From: Chersky-299 sp963749535 | Lineage (GTDB): Bacteria; Actinomycetota; Thermoleophilia; RBG-16-64-13 | Assembly (NCBI GenBank): GCA_963749535.1 | Contig: CAVVNF010000018.1 | Coordinates: 1 to 64,000 of the forward strand | Direction: 5' to 3' | Length of the DNA: 64,000 bases | Shown here: positions 28,736-37,948 of the stretch, piece after piece | Numbering within the stretch: the first letter of the stretch is position 1 | Layout: every line of letters starts with the position of its first letter | The notes under the pieces: model-generated | Told to the model about the DNA's origin: nothing | What the model saw: the letters and a program-made list of their open reading frames with translations, nothing else | Database searches by the model: none | Position numbers and translations under genes: made by a program

Positions 28736-31498
28736 ATGCGCCTTACTACGATCCGCGTCAATGGCGTCAAAAGACAGGTCATATCCGACGAGAGCAGACG
28801 ACTGGTAGACCTCATACGCGACGATCTCAGACTAACTGGAACCAAGAAAGGCTGCCTCGAGGGACACTGCGGTGTCTGCTCGGTCATCATCGACGGCAAC
28901 GCCGTCCGTTCCTGCCAGGTTGCGCTTCGAGACCTGGCGGAAGGTTCGCAGATAACGACGATCGAGGGGATCGGCACCCTCGAAGATCCGCACCCGATCC
29001 AGAAAGCGTTCGCGGCGGAAGGTGCCATCCAGTGCGGCTACTGCACGCCGGGGATGATCGTCGTCGCCAAAGCCCTCCTCGACCAGAATCAGCAGCCGTC
29101 TGAAGCGGAGATCCGGGAGGCCTTCAAGCACAATCTTTGCCGGTGCACCGGATACGACTCGATTATCCGCGCGGTGCAATTGGCATCGGCCCTGCTTCGC
29201 GGCGAGGCGTCAGACCGCCCGCTCGCGCTCAATGTAGGCGGTGACCTTTTCGGCCAGAAGGTTCCTCGGCCGTCTGCACTGGCCAAGGCCACCGGGACGA
29301 TGCAGTTCGGCGACGACCTCGATGTGCCTTCGGATACGCTTCATCTGAAGATCGTGCGAAGCCCACACCATCACGCGTGGATCAGGGGGATCGATCCCTC
29401 GGAAGCCGAACAGATGCCGGGCGTGGTGGGGGTTCTGACGGCGGACGATATCCCCGGAGAGAACCGCGTCTGGTCCGACCCTCAGCCCCAGTATGGGGAT
29501 TTTGTGCTCAACGAGCGGGTCTTGTGCGACGAGAAGGTCAGCGCATGGGGCAGCCCCGTCGCGGTCGTCGTGGCCGAAACCGAGGAGCAGGCCGCCGCAG
29601 CGGTGGATAAGGTGCGGGTCGACTACGAGGTCCTGCCGACCTACAGGACGCCCCAGGAGTCACTCGCCGAGGGTGCTGTGTCGATCGTTCCGGAATACGA
29701 CAGCAACAAGACCTTCACCGCGTACCTGCGGAAAGACGTAAAGGGTAAGGCGGAGGTGGAGGAGATCCTTCACGACCTACCGTACGTGGTGGAGCAAGAG
29801 TTCGTTACCGCCCGTCAGTCGCATCTCACCCTGGAGCCGGACAACGCCATCGCCTTCATCGACGATGAGGACCGCCTCACAGTTATGTCGAAGTCGGTCT
29901 CGATTCACTCCCACATGCGCGAGCTCAGTCGGATCCTGGGGATTGGCACCGACCGAATGCGCTGGATCGAGAATCAATCGGGCGGGAGCTTCGGCTTCAA
30001 GACCAGGATCACCTGCGAGGCCTACGTAGCGCTCGCGGCACTGAAGTACCGCAGACCGTGCAAGATCGTCTACTCGATGGCGGAGAACATCTTGACCGTC
30101 GGAACGAGGAGTCGCTTCTGGGCGAAGGCGAAAGTCGGAGCCGACAACGATGGTCACATCAAAGGATTGCTATTCGAAGTGGCGGTCGATTGCGGCGCCA
30201 ACGACAATATGGGCTCTCAGATTGTCTACAAGTGCAATCACTATTTCGGCGGACCTCATCGCATCCCCAAGGCCTACGGCGCGGCGACGATAGTCTTCAC
30301 GAACGACCAGCGGGCAAATGCCTGCTGTCGCGGGCTAGGGGCTACACCGACGCAGCTCGTCTCCGAAGTTCTGCTCGACATGCTTGCCGAAAAGGCCGCC
30401 ATGGACCCGCTCGAGTTCAGATACCTGAACGCCTGGCGCCCGGGCGATGTCGGTAACTGGGGCTCCGAGACGGACTGCTATCCGTATCCGGCCATGCTCG
30501 AGCATCTGCGACCTCTCTACCAGGCAGCCAAAGCCCGGGCCAAGGAGCAGTCGACATCTCAAAAGAAACGGGGCGTGGGCGTGGCGGGCGCCTTCTTCGG
30601 CTGCGGATTGGACGAGATCCCCGATACTTCATTTGCCTGGGCGGAGTTGAATCCGGATGACAGCGTCACTATTCATGCCAGCTGGGCGGATCCCGGGCAA
30701 GGCGCGGACATCGGGATCGTGACGATAGCGTCTCGGGCGCTCGAGGGGCTACCGCCGGAAAAGATCCGCTTTGTAACGCGAGACACCGACATCACCCCCA
30801 ACAGCGGTCCCTCGCTTGCCAGCCGGCAGACGACGGTCACCGGCAATGCGATCCGGCGCGCGTGCGAAGCGCTGATTAAAGCCATGAAGGACAACGGCTG
30901 CCCGAACTACGCCGATATGAAAGCCCGCAACCTGCCCCTGTTATACATAGGCAAGCACGTCTGCAATCACACGCTGAGCGACAAGAATAGCCAGGGGCGA
31001 CCGGTCGAGAACTGGCAGTACAACCTGCAAATGGCAGAGGTCGAAGTGGACGGCGCTACCGGCAAGGTCAAGGTCTTGAAGATGACCACGGTCGTTGACG
31101 TTGGGGTGATCCACAACCGCCTGGTCATGGAAGGGCAGGCGGTAGGCGCGGCCAACATGGGCACCGGCATCGCCTTGTGGGAGGAAGTCCTACCGGGAGA
31201 GACCGATACGTTGCTCAAAGCCGGCATCCCCAACTTCCTCAACTCACCACCGATCGAGTGTCACTTTCTTGAGACCTACCGGGAGCGCGGTACCTACGGG
31301 GGAGTAGCCTGCGGCGAAGCGGTAATCATGGCGACGGCACCGGCAATACTAAATGCCATATACGACGCTTGCGGCGCCCGGCTATCCGTGTTCCCGGCCA
31401 AGCCAGAACGGGTGCTTGAAGCGATAGCGGAAAACGACCCAGGAAAGGGCGAAGCTGAAGACGCACTCGCTGACGCCAAGGCTGATCACGGGATCTAG
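28736..31498 (+). CDS. Molybdenum aldehyde oxidoreductase / xanthine dehydrogenase-family fusion
   Basis: The 920-residue, intact protein unites the iron-sulfur and molybdenum subunits of the xanthine oxidase family. This is the layout of Desulfovibrio aldehyde oxidoreductase (Mop). Residues about 1-75 form a plant-type [2Fe-2S] domain (CLEGHCGVCSVIIDG), and residues 76-155 the second [2Fe-2S] domain (CGYCTPGMIV and CRCTGY). The rest binds molybdopterin, with FGFKTRITCEAY and GRGLGATPTQ-like stretches. The likely catalytic Glu is in ACGEAVIMATA near residue 860. No FAD domain is present, so electrons go to another carrier. The substrate is not known; the facing operon suggests an organic-acid or aldehyde role. 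Confidence 0.8.
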   Translation: MRLTTIRVNGVKRQVISDESRRLVDLIRDDLRLTGTKKGCLEGHCGVCSVIIDGNAVRSCQVALRDLAEGSQITTIEGIGTLEDPHPIQKAFAAEGAIQCGYCTPGMIVVAKALLDQNQQPSEAEIREAFKHNLCRCTGYDSIIRAVQLASALLRGEASDRPLALNVGGDLFGQKVPRPSALAKATGTMQFGDDLDVPSDTLHLKIVRSPHHHAWIRGIDPSEAEQMPGVVGVLTADDIPGENRVWSDPQPQYGDFVLNERVLCDEKVSAWGSPVAVVVAETEEQAAAAVDKVRVDYEVLPTYRTPQESLAEGAVSIVPEYDSNKTFTAYLRKDVKGKAEVEEILHDLPYVVEQEFVTARQSHLTLEPDNAIAFIDDEDRLTVMSKSVSIHSHMRELSRILGIGTDRMRWIENQSGGSFGFKTRITCEAYVALAALKYRRPCKIVYSMAENILTVGTRSRFWAKAKVGADNDGHIKGLLFEVAVDCGANDNMGSQIVYKCNHYFGGPHRIPKAYGAATIVFTNDQRANACCRGLGATPTQLVSEVLLDMLAEKAAMDPLEFRYLNAWRPGDVGNWGSETDCYPYPAMLEHLRPLYQAAKARAKEQSTSQKKRGVGVAGAFFGCGLDEIPDTSFAWAELNPDDSVTIHASWADPGQGADIGIVTIASRALEGLPPEKIRFVTRDTDITPNSGPSLASRQTTVTGNAIRRACEALIKAMKDNGCPNYADMKARNLPLLYIGKHVCNHTLSDKNSQGRPVENWQYNLQMAEVEVDGATGKVKVLKMTTVVDVGVIHNRLVMEGQAVGAANMGTGIALWEEVLPGETDTLLKAGIPNFLNSPPIECHFLETYRERGTYGGVACGEAVIMATAPAILNAIYDACGARLSVFPAKPERVLEAIAENDPGKGEAEDALADAKADHGI

Positions 31499-31764
31499 AA
31501 ACCCTAGCTTGGCCCTATGGCCCACTTCCTTTGTCAGAGCGAGAGCCGGTTCGATCACGTGTACGTTGGACGAAAGCCCCGCCCACGGCCGAGATATCCC
31601 GCTAGGGACACTTTGCTCAGGTAACTCCGGTGAATCGCCCTGGGTTCAATGGGCACTCATTTGCTCTGGTCCGTCATCTGCGCCGTGGCCAGTGTTCCTT
31701 CCAGCTTGAGCCATGAGCCCGATTTGGGCGCGGACCTAGCGGTCCCCGGGGAAGATCGCCATCC

Positions 31765-32191
31765 TCATCTTATCCCCTCACATGGCGTAAAGAACAAGCA
31801 GTCTTTCGCGGCCGAGCCACCCGCCCCAGAGAACTCTGCGCGCAATGGCGTCCCCACCTTGATGGTCTCAGGGTTCCTGGCGTCGACTCCGACGATGCGG
31901 GCAACGGCGCGAACCCCCTCGTCCAAGTCGACGACCCCCACCACGTAGGGGTTGTCCTTACCAAAACCCTGCTTGACCATGTCCGGGCGGTGCAACCGAG
32001 ATACTGGTGAAAGCGGCCAGTCGGCCGGTTCCGACGAGTTCCACCCACTCGCTCGCAGAGCCGTAGCAGGACGCGCAGATATGCCGCGGCGGGAAGGACA
32101 GAACGCCGCAATTCTTGCAGCGAGAGGCCATCAGCAACCCCTCGCGCAGGAATTGCCCATATGATGCATCGTTGAAGGGCCGCATCTCCAC
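31765..32191 (-). CDS. DUF35 zinc-ribbon/OB-fold partner of the thiolase (one frameshift)
   Basis: GTG 32191 sits behind GAGGAGGTGAG; ATG 32185 is an alternative. The N-terminal rubredoxin-like ribbon is CKNCGVLSFPPRHICASC, followed by the OB-fold GTGRLAAFTSISVAPPG. After an indel near 31995 the fold finishes with VVGVVDLDEGVRAVARIVG and GAGGSAAKDCLFFTP. DUF35 proteins form complexes with SCPx-type thiolases, where the OB fold helps bind acyl-CoA. Here it starts directly after the thiolase stop, as expected for such pairs. Confidence 0.8.
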
Positions 32192-32195
32192 CGGC

Positions 32196-33470
32196 TCACC
32201 TCCTCTCGAGGATTGTGAAAGTGCAGGTGCCGCCCGTGCCCCCGAGATTGTGCGCGGCGCCCACCCGGAGGTTCGGGTTGGGAACCTGACGCTTGCCCGC
32301 CGCGCCGCGCAACTGCTGCCAGACTTCATAGAGCTGGGCTGTGCCGGTGGCTCCCACGGGGTGCCCCTTGGCCTTGAGACCGCCGGAGGTGTTGATAGGC
32401 ATCGGGCCGTTAAGGGCGGTGAGACCCTCCGCTGTGGCCCTCCAGCCCTCCCCCGGACCGAAGAAGCCAAGGTCCTCCAGATGGATTATCTCCGCCATGG
32501 AGAAGCAGTCGTGGACCTCGGAGAACTGGATATCCTTGGCGGTGAGACCCGACATCTCGTACGCCTGCTGAGCGGCGAAGACCGTGGCCTCATAACTCGT
32601 GAGATCGCGCTTGGCATGCAGGCTATAGCTGCTTCCCTGCCCCATGCCGGCTAGATAGACAGGATCGTCCGTGAAGTTGGAAGCTAGTTCCTCTGCGACG
32701 AGAAGAAGACATGAGGCTCCGTCGGTGATAGGACAGCAGTCGAAGAGATGTATCGGCCAAGCCACCGGTGGATTCACGGCCGTATCCCGGAGAAAGGCTT
32801 TCTCATCCTCCCACTGGGGGATGGGCTGCCCCCGTTCGCGGCACTTCTCGATCTTGGCGTTCATGAAATCGCGCACCGTGAGGGGGAACTGTGCCTTGGG
32901 ATTCAACGGAGCGTTGTTGTGACTCTTGATGGTCACGTTAAACAGGATCTCCCTATCCACCCCATACTTGTCGAAGTACGCGGTGGCCGTAGCCCCAAAC
33001 ACCGCGGGAAACGTGTAGCCCGCAGCAACTTCGTATGGGCTTCCGGCCATGCCTAGCCCTTCGGCGACCTCCTCCGTACTTCGGCGCGACATCTGTTCGA
33101 CGCCTCCCACCAGCACCACGTCGTAGAGTCCGGACGCGATGGCCATCGCCCCCTCACGGAAGGCAAGCGCACTTGAGGCGCACGCCCCTTCCGTGCGGGT
33201 CACCGGCTTGGGCACAAGCCCAACCAGATCGGCGATTATGGGTCCCCAATGGGCCTGCCCCACGAAGAAGTCATTGCTGTAGTTGCCCAGATAGATTGAC
33301 TCGATGTCTCGGGGGTCCAACCCCTTCTCGACTGAACCCATCATCTCGATGAAGGCCTCGGCGAAGAAATCCTTGCAGTCCCGGTCCTTGTAGAGACCCA
33401 GCTTGGTCAGACCCCCACCGACGATCGCAACGCCCCGGGCAAGCCCGCGTCTTCGTGCGCTGGTAGTCAA
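32196..33470 (-). CDS. SCPx-type thiolase
   Basis: The 424-residue protein starts at TTG 33470 behind GAGGTGAGG. It has the thiolase nucleophile Cys in TRTEGACASSALAFREG, a conserved His in SEVHDCFSMAEIIH, and GHPVGATGTAQLYE. The C-terminal NLGGTGGTCTFTILERR is typical of lipid-transfer/SCPx-type thiolases that work with DUF35 proteins. It would cleave or form a beta-ketoacyl-CoA in this operon. The frame is intact. It is next to a hydroxyacyl-CoA dehydrogenase and a BKACE, which fits the end of a beta-oxidation-like pathway. Confidence 0.85.
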   Translation of the reverse strand: MTTSARRRGLARGVAIVGGGLTKLGLYKDRDCKDFFAEAFIEMMGSVEKGLDPRDIESIYLGNYSNDFFVGQAHWGPIIADLVGLVPKPVTRTEGACASSALAFREGAMAIASGLYDVVLVGGVEQMSRRSTEEVAEGLGMAGSPYEVAAGYTFPAVFGATATAYFDKYGVDREILFNVTIKSHNNAPLNPKAQFPLTVRDFMNAKIEKCRERGQPIPQWEDEKAFLRDTAVNPPVAWPIHLFDCCPITDGASCLLLVAEELASNFTDDPVYLAGMGQGSSYSLHAKRDLTSYEATVFAAQQAYEMSGLTAKDIQFSEVHDCFSMAEIIHLEDLGFFGPGEGWRATAEGLTALNGPMPINTSGGLKAKGHPVGATGTAQLYEVWQQLRGAAGKRQVPNPNLRVGAAHNLGGTGGTCTFTILERR

Positions 33471-33479
33471 TTCCTCACC

Positions 33480-34455
33480 TCAGTAGTCCTTCTTGAGCTG
33501 CTTGTAGAGCTCCAGTTGCTTCAGGAGTCTCCTGTTCTGACTGTCGAGTACCTTGGCTCGCGGGACGTCCTTGTAGTCGACCCAGCCACGCCCGGTCTTC
33601 ACGCCCAGATCTCCCTGTGCCACCTTCTCCTTGAGAGTCTCCGATGGCCCTTCGGCGTTGCTCAATTCAGGGAAGATACGTCCCTCGATGACGACCATAG
33701 TGTCGAGGCCGAACATGTCCAGAGCTTCGATATGGCCGATGCAGGCATGGCGCATCCCGTAGCTAGCCTGAGCCACCAGGTTGATGTCCTCGAGCGAGGC
33801 CACATCTTGGGCGATAAGGGATTCGATTTCTCGAATCATCGCCAGCTGGATGCGCGTGCCCAATAGACCATAGATATCCTTCTTCACAAGGACAGGCGTC
33901 TTGCCCACGCGCAGCATGAGCGCCTTCGTGAGAGCGATGTTGTCGGTCGCTGGTATGCGGTCCGTAGTGAATCTCTACCAAGGGCATGATGTGGGCCGGA
34001 TTGAAGTAGTGCATGCCGATCATGCGCTCAGGCGTCTCACACCCCTCGGAGATGGAAGCGACGGGACAACTGCTTGTGTCGGAGCCGATGACAATCTCAG
34101 GACGGATGCCATCGAGTTGCTTGAAGATCTTCCGCTTCAGCTCCAGGTTCTCAGAGACGGTCTCGACCACGAAATCGCAGCCTTTGGCTAGAGGCGCGTA
34201 GTCCTCAGTAGCGACGGCCGATATGCGGGCTCGAACCGCGCCAGCCTCCTCGCTTAGAAGACCGTATTCCTGCACTAGGGCACAATTGGCCTCTATCTGG
34301 GCCAGACCCCGATCGCAGGTCTCCTTGCTTCGCCCGGTGATGATCACCTCTATTCCTGCTTCGGCGAAGTTCTGGGCGATGCCTTGACCCATGGTGCCGG
34401 TCCCGCCGATCACCAGCACCTTCTTGATGCCTGCTGCGTCCAAAGTTCCTCCCAT
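33480..34455 (-). CDS. 3-hydroxyacyl-CoA dehydrogenase family protein (one frameshift)
   Basis: The first 190 residues (from ATG 34455) form a Rossmann domain: VLVIGGTGTMGQGIAQNFAE binds NAD, FVVETVSENLELKRKIFKQL is the middle, and GMHYFNPAHIMPLVEI the usual catalytic region. After an indel near 33960 the C-terminal dimerisation domain continues with LRVGKTPVLVKKDIYGLLGT and VAQGDLGVKTGRGWVDY. The nucleotide loop is GGTGTMG rather than the usual GAGTMG. The expected substrate is a 3-hydroxyacyl-CoA or related beta-hydroxy acid; in BKACE clusters such enzymes often make the beta-keto acid. Confidence 0.8.
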
Positions 34456-34499
34456 CCAGTCGTGCCTCGCAGCCTGGACGCTTTTTCTCCCGATGGGGA

Positions 34500-35429
34500 C
34501 TACCAGTTGACCTTGTCGAGACCCTTGAGGCCCAAGATGGCCCGCGCTTCTTCGGAGCTGGCGGGTTCAAGATCGAATTCCCGGCCGATGCGCGCGATCT
34601 TGTCTACCTGTTCGGCGTTGCTCTTGGCCATCACACCCCTGCTCAGCAGCAAGCTGTCCTCCAGGCCGACCCGGACGTTGCCACCCATGTTCATGGCCAG
34701 GGTGCACAGTGGCATCTGCATTCGTCCGCCAGCGCAAACCGACCAATTGAAGTCACCCACCAGATTCTTGGCCGAGTTGTACATGAACTGGAGGTTCTCG
34801 AAGGTGGCGCCGATGCCACCGAGGATGCCCATGACCCACTGCATGTAGATGGGGGCTCGGAGCTCGCCGCGTTTCTTCATGAAGGCGACGTTATTGATCA
34901 TGCCGGTGTCGTAGATCTCAAGCTCGCCTACGGTCCCATGCTCGGCGAAGATGTTGTTGAACTGCTTGAGCATGGCGAAGGAGTTTTCGAACACGTAGCT
35001 CTCGGTACCCCGCAGATACGTGTCCTCCCACTCATACTTGAACTCACCCTTGAAGCTCTCGGCCATCGGATAGAGGCCGAAGTTCATGGAGCCGTAGCTA
35101 AACGTGGCTAGCTCGGGGCTGAGCTCTATGACCGAGCGCAGACGCTCCTCGACCGTCGCGCCGATGCCGGCGCCGGTGGTCATGCAGAGGATCATGTCGC
35201 ACTTGGCCTTGACCCGCTGAGCCACTTCTTTGTAGTAGGCGACTTCACGGCTGGGTGCCCCCGTTTGGGGGTCCCGTACGTGGATGTGAGCCACCGCCGC
35301 CCCAGCCTCGTGCGCCGCTACCGCTTCGTCCGCGATCTGCTCGGGGGTGATCGGCAAATACGGGGACATGCTGGTGGTGTGCACGGCACCGGTGATGGCG
35401 GCAGTAATGATGAATTTGTTGGATGCCAT
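34500..35429 (-). CDS. Beta-keto acid cleavage enzyme (BKACE, DUF849)
   Basis: This intact 309-residue TIM-barrel protein belongs to the family of 3-keto-5-aminohexanoate cleavage enzyme, which reacts a beta-keto acid with acetyl-CoA to give acetoacetate and a new CoA ester. The metal-binding pair is visible in VAHIHVRDPQTG (His-x-His). Other family signatures are ITAAITGAVHTTSMSPYLP at the N-terminus and NMGGNVRVGLEDSLLLSRGV near the C-terminus. Family members differ in side-chain specificity, so the true substrate cannot be read from sequence. It is the clearest clue that the operon degrades a beta-keto acid. Confidence 0.85.
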   Translation of the reverse strand: MASNKFIITAAITGAVHTTSMSPYLPITPEQIADEAVAAHEAGAAVAHIHVRDPQTGAPSREVAYYKEVAQRVKAKCDMILCMTTGAGIGATVEERLRSVIELSPELATFSYGSMNFGLYPMAESFKGEFKYEWEDTYLRGTESYVFENSFAMLKQFNNIFAEHGTVGELEIYDTGMINNVAFMKKRGELRAPIYMQWVMGILGGIGATFENLQFMYNSAKNLVGDFNWSVCAGGRMQMPLCTLAMNMGGNVRVGLEDSLLLSRGVMAKSNAEQVDKIARIGREFDLEPASSEEARAILGLKGLDKVNW

Positions 35430-35484
35430 TGTCTATCTCCTCAAGCGCCGGCCGACTTGTGGCGTCCGGCTCACCGGTTCAGAT

Positions 35485-36722
35485 CTAGTGTTTGCCCTCG
35501 GTCGCCTGCAGCCAGTCTTCAGCCTCCGCATCTTTCCAGGCGTCCACAGGGGCTTGCTCTTCCTCCTGGTCTTCCCGCTTCAAGATGGCGAAGACAGGTC
35601 CAAAAGCCATGGGCGGGCAGCCGCCTACGAACACGCCTTGATCACGCCACCTCTCCACGCATTTGCCAACCAGGATGAGGTCTTTATCGCGGGCGCAGCC
35701 GTCCGGCAGCTTATTCTTGGGCCCAAACACCAGCGAGATGCCCTGGTTCTCGTCGTACTTGCCCTGCTTCTTTAAGGCATCGAGGGCGTACATCATCACG
35801 CCCATGCAGCTAGTGCAGGAGTTCTCATCGTAGATGTCGTAGCCGTGGTAACGGGAGAAACCTTCGAGGAAGGGAGTGTCGAGCTTCTTGTAGACCTCCT
35901 GGATGCTATTGCCCCGGACCTCTATTTGGTCCTCGTCGATGACGCCGAGGCCCCGTTTTGCGCCTTTGGTCAAGTAGGTCTGGTAGAGGTCTATGCCAGC
36001 CATGCGGCAGCAGGTAGCGTCGATGGCGAGGGCGTCGGTGCCGGCCACGATGCAACCAAAGTCGACGGGGACGCCAAGCCCCATGGGGCCGAGACCCTCT
36101 TGCGGCCGCACCATGTCCACGATGGAAAGATCCGGCTGCGTGATTGACAGGAGGTCGAAAAGGGCCTCCCCCAGCTCGACGAAGTGCATCTTGCGGTGCA
36201 TCCTGTCGTCGACGGCGCCCTTCAGGTTTTTCACGGCGCAGGTGAAGACCATGCTCAAGTGCGTCTTGAAGATGGGAACGCTGATCACGCAGTCGGCGTC
36301 CAGCATCATCTTGGGCACCCGGAACTTCTTGATCTCCACCCCATTCGGCACTTCGACCTCGACCAGCTCTTCTTTCGTCAGGCGTTTGATGTCGACGATG
36401 CGGTCGACGCCGGCTTCCTCGGCCGCCTGGCGCAGCCCGGACATGGCCAGCGCTTTGAACGTGTCCTGGCCTATGCACGACGCCTCGGCCATGATGATTT
36501 CTTTGGGCTTGTACCTTTTGACCGCCGCCACAACGGCTTTAAGGACTTCGGGGTTGGTATTGACGCTGGTCTCGGCGGCGACGGGTGCCCGGCATTCGGC
36601 TTGATGAGGACGACCGCACCAGGCTTCAGCAGGTTCTCGACTCCGTCGAGTTGCGACAAGGCTCTATCGACCATCTCCTGGATGTCGGTCCCCTTGGCTA
36701 TGGAGACAACTGACTTGCTCAT
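35485..36722 (-). CDS. DUF362 domain protein (one frameshift)
   Basis: The N-terminus MSKSVVSIAKGTDIQEMVDR and LKPGAVVLIKPNAG is joined after an indel near 36590 to the remaining 340 residues: KEIIMAEASCIGQDTFKALA, CVISVPIFKTHLSMVFTCAV and DFGCIVAGTDALAIDATCC. Near the C-terminus is ENSCTSCMGVMMYAL, a Cys pair. DUF362 proteins are cytosolic, sometimes iron-sulfur, and of unproven function. It is in the middle of the BKACE operon. Confidence 0.75.
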
Positions 36723-36738
36723 CGTGTGCACCTTCTCT

Positions 36739-37497
36739 CTAGAACTTCATGCCCCGTTGTTTGAGCGCCTTCACGATGCTTTCCGGCAGCATGGCCTTCA
36801 CCCTGTCGGACACCGCCGAAGCCTCTTCGGGATCGTATGTCCAGATGTGGACGCATTTCCCCTGGCATCCGTCGTCGCCCAAATGGGGGCCCATGAAGGT
36901 GAGCAGCCTCTTGTCGACCTCCATGTAGGCCTCGATGTAGGCGTAGTCGAAGGCCACGCAGTACTTTGCCTGGGATTCCCAACCCGCCGGGGGACGCCAG
37001 GCGCAGCGAGGACGCGAGCACACGGCTTTGGTGTCATCGAACCACGTATAGGCATGGGTATCGGGACCATAGAGGATATGGGCGATGTCCTGATACCAAG
37101 CCATGGCCCTGGGGCTAACGATCTCGCCCCATCTCTTCTGAACGTTGGTCCAGCCCCGGGTGCCGGTTTCCGTTCCAATGGTGCGGGCCAATTCAAGCGC
37201 TTTGTCCACGCCCCAAAGCTTCTCGACCTTGTTGAACATGTTGTGCCACTGGAACTTCATCTGCCGGGCGAGCGCCGCGTAGCTCTCGTCGACACTCATT
37301 CGCGTGAGATCTTCGTCAACTTCGAACCGGGCCACTTGCTCAACATGGTCCCAGGGAACCCCCCAACCGGGCACGACACCGGGCCAGTCAGTCACGAACG
37401 CGTAAGGGGTACCGGTGGGCTTGTAGACCTCGAATCCCCACCTGTCCTCTCCCTCCTTGTTGACGGGTGGATATGCGATTGCGCTTGGCTTACTTTT
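36739..37497 (-). CDS. Conserved hypothetical, possibly ATC-hydrolase-like
   Basis: About 252 residues from ATG 37497. It has many aromatic residues (WPGVVPGWGVPWDHVEQVAR), a helical centre, and Cys-rich features toward the C-terminus (AVCSRPRCAWRPPAGW, KYCVAFDYAYIEAYME and DDGCQGKCVHIW). It vaguely resembles the L-2-amino-thiazoline-4-carboxylate hydrolase family, but I am not sure of that. The Cys pairs could bind a metal. It is intact, ends 17 bases before the DUF362 start, and therefore is probably co-transcribed. Confidence 0.5.
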   Translation of the reverse strand, partial: KSKPSAIAYPPVNKEGEDRWGFEVYKPTGTPYAFVTDWPGVVPGWGVPWDHVEQVARFEVDEDLTRMSVDESYAALARQMKFQWHNMFNKVEKLWGVDKALELARTIGTETGTRGWTNVQKRWGEIVSPRAMAWYQDIAHILYGPDTHAYTWFDDTKAVCSRPRCAWRPPAGWESQAKYCVAFDYAYIEAYMEVDKRLLTFMGPHLGDDGCQGKCVHIWTYDPEEASAVSDRVKAMLPESIVKALKQRGMKF

Positions 37498-37554
37498 CAT
37501 CTGTCTCCCTATTCCACAAATCGTCGCCACAATGTGGTCAACGCGGGTGGTTGC

Positions 37555-37900
37555 TCAGGCTTTGGTCGGAACGATCACGATTAGGTTCACGCAGGGTTCG
37601 TTTCCGACGTTCAAGTACTCACCAGGCTCGTTCGCCGGCCGGAAGACAGAATCGCCCTGGTGGAGGATGTATTCCTCGTTCCCGGACTTGACCTTCATGG
37701 TGCCGGACAGGATGTAATAGACTCGTTCGGCCGGCATGCCGTCATCCTTGCCGCCGCCGTCGGGGAGGAATTCGGAGATGGCTACCCAGAAGCCCTGAGC
37801 GCCGGTCTCTTCCTTGCCGTGTATGCGCATGGGCCAACAACCCCGAGTGATTGGCCGGTTCAAAATGCGTGCCCCTGTCCGCCGCCCGTACAACCTTCAT
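37555..37900 (-). CDS. Cupin domain protein (one frameshift)
   Basis: ATG 37900 has GGAGG five bases upstream and starts MKVVRAADRGTHFEPANHSG. After an indel near 37843 the cupin barrel continues: MRIHGKEETGAQGFWVAI, ERVYYILSGTMKVKSGNEEY and LHQGDSVFRPANEPGEYLNV. Such small cupins are metal-binding or sensory enzymes and lie in many catabolic clusters. The usual metal His residues are only partly visible here. It follows the acyl-CoA synthetase in transcription order. Confidence 0.7.
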
Positions 37901-37948
37901 GAGAGCCTCCTAGTTACGCTGTTCTTGACCCTTCTTGTCTTGTCTTTC

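Noticed and set aside
36184..37584. 466-codon plus-strand frame
   Set aside because: Antisense to the DUF362 and Cys-rich genes, which have real motifs and RBS sites.
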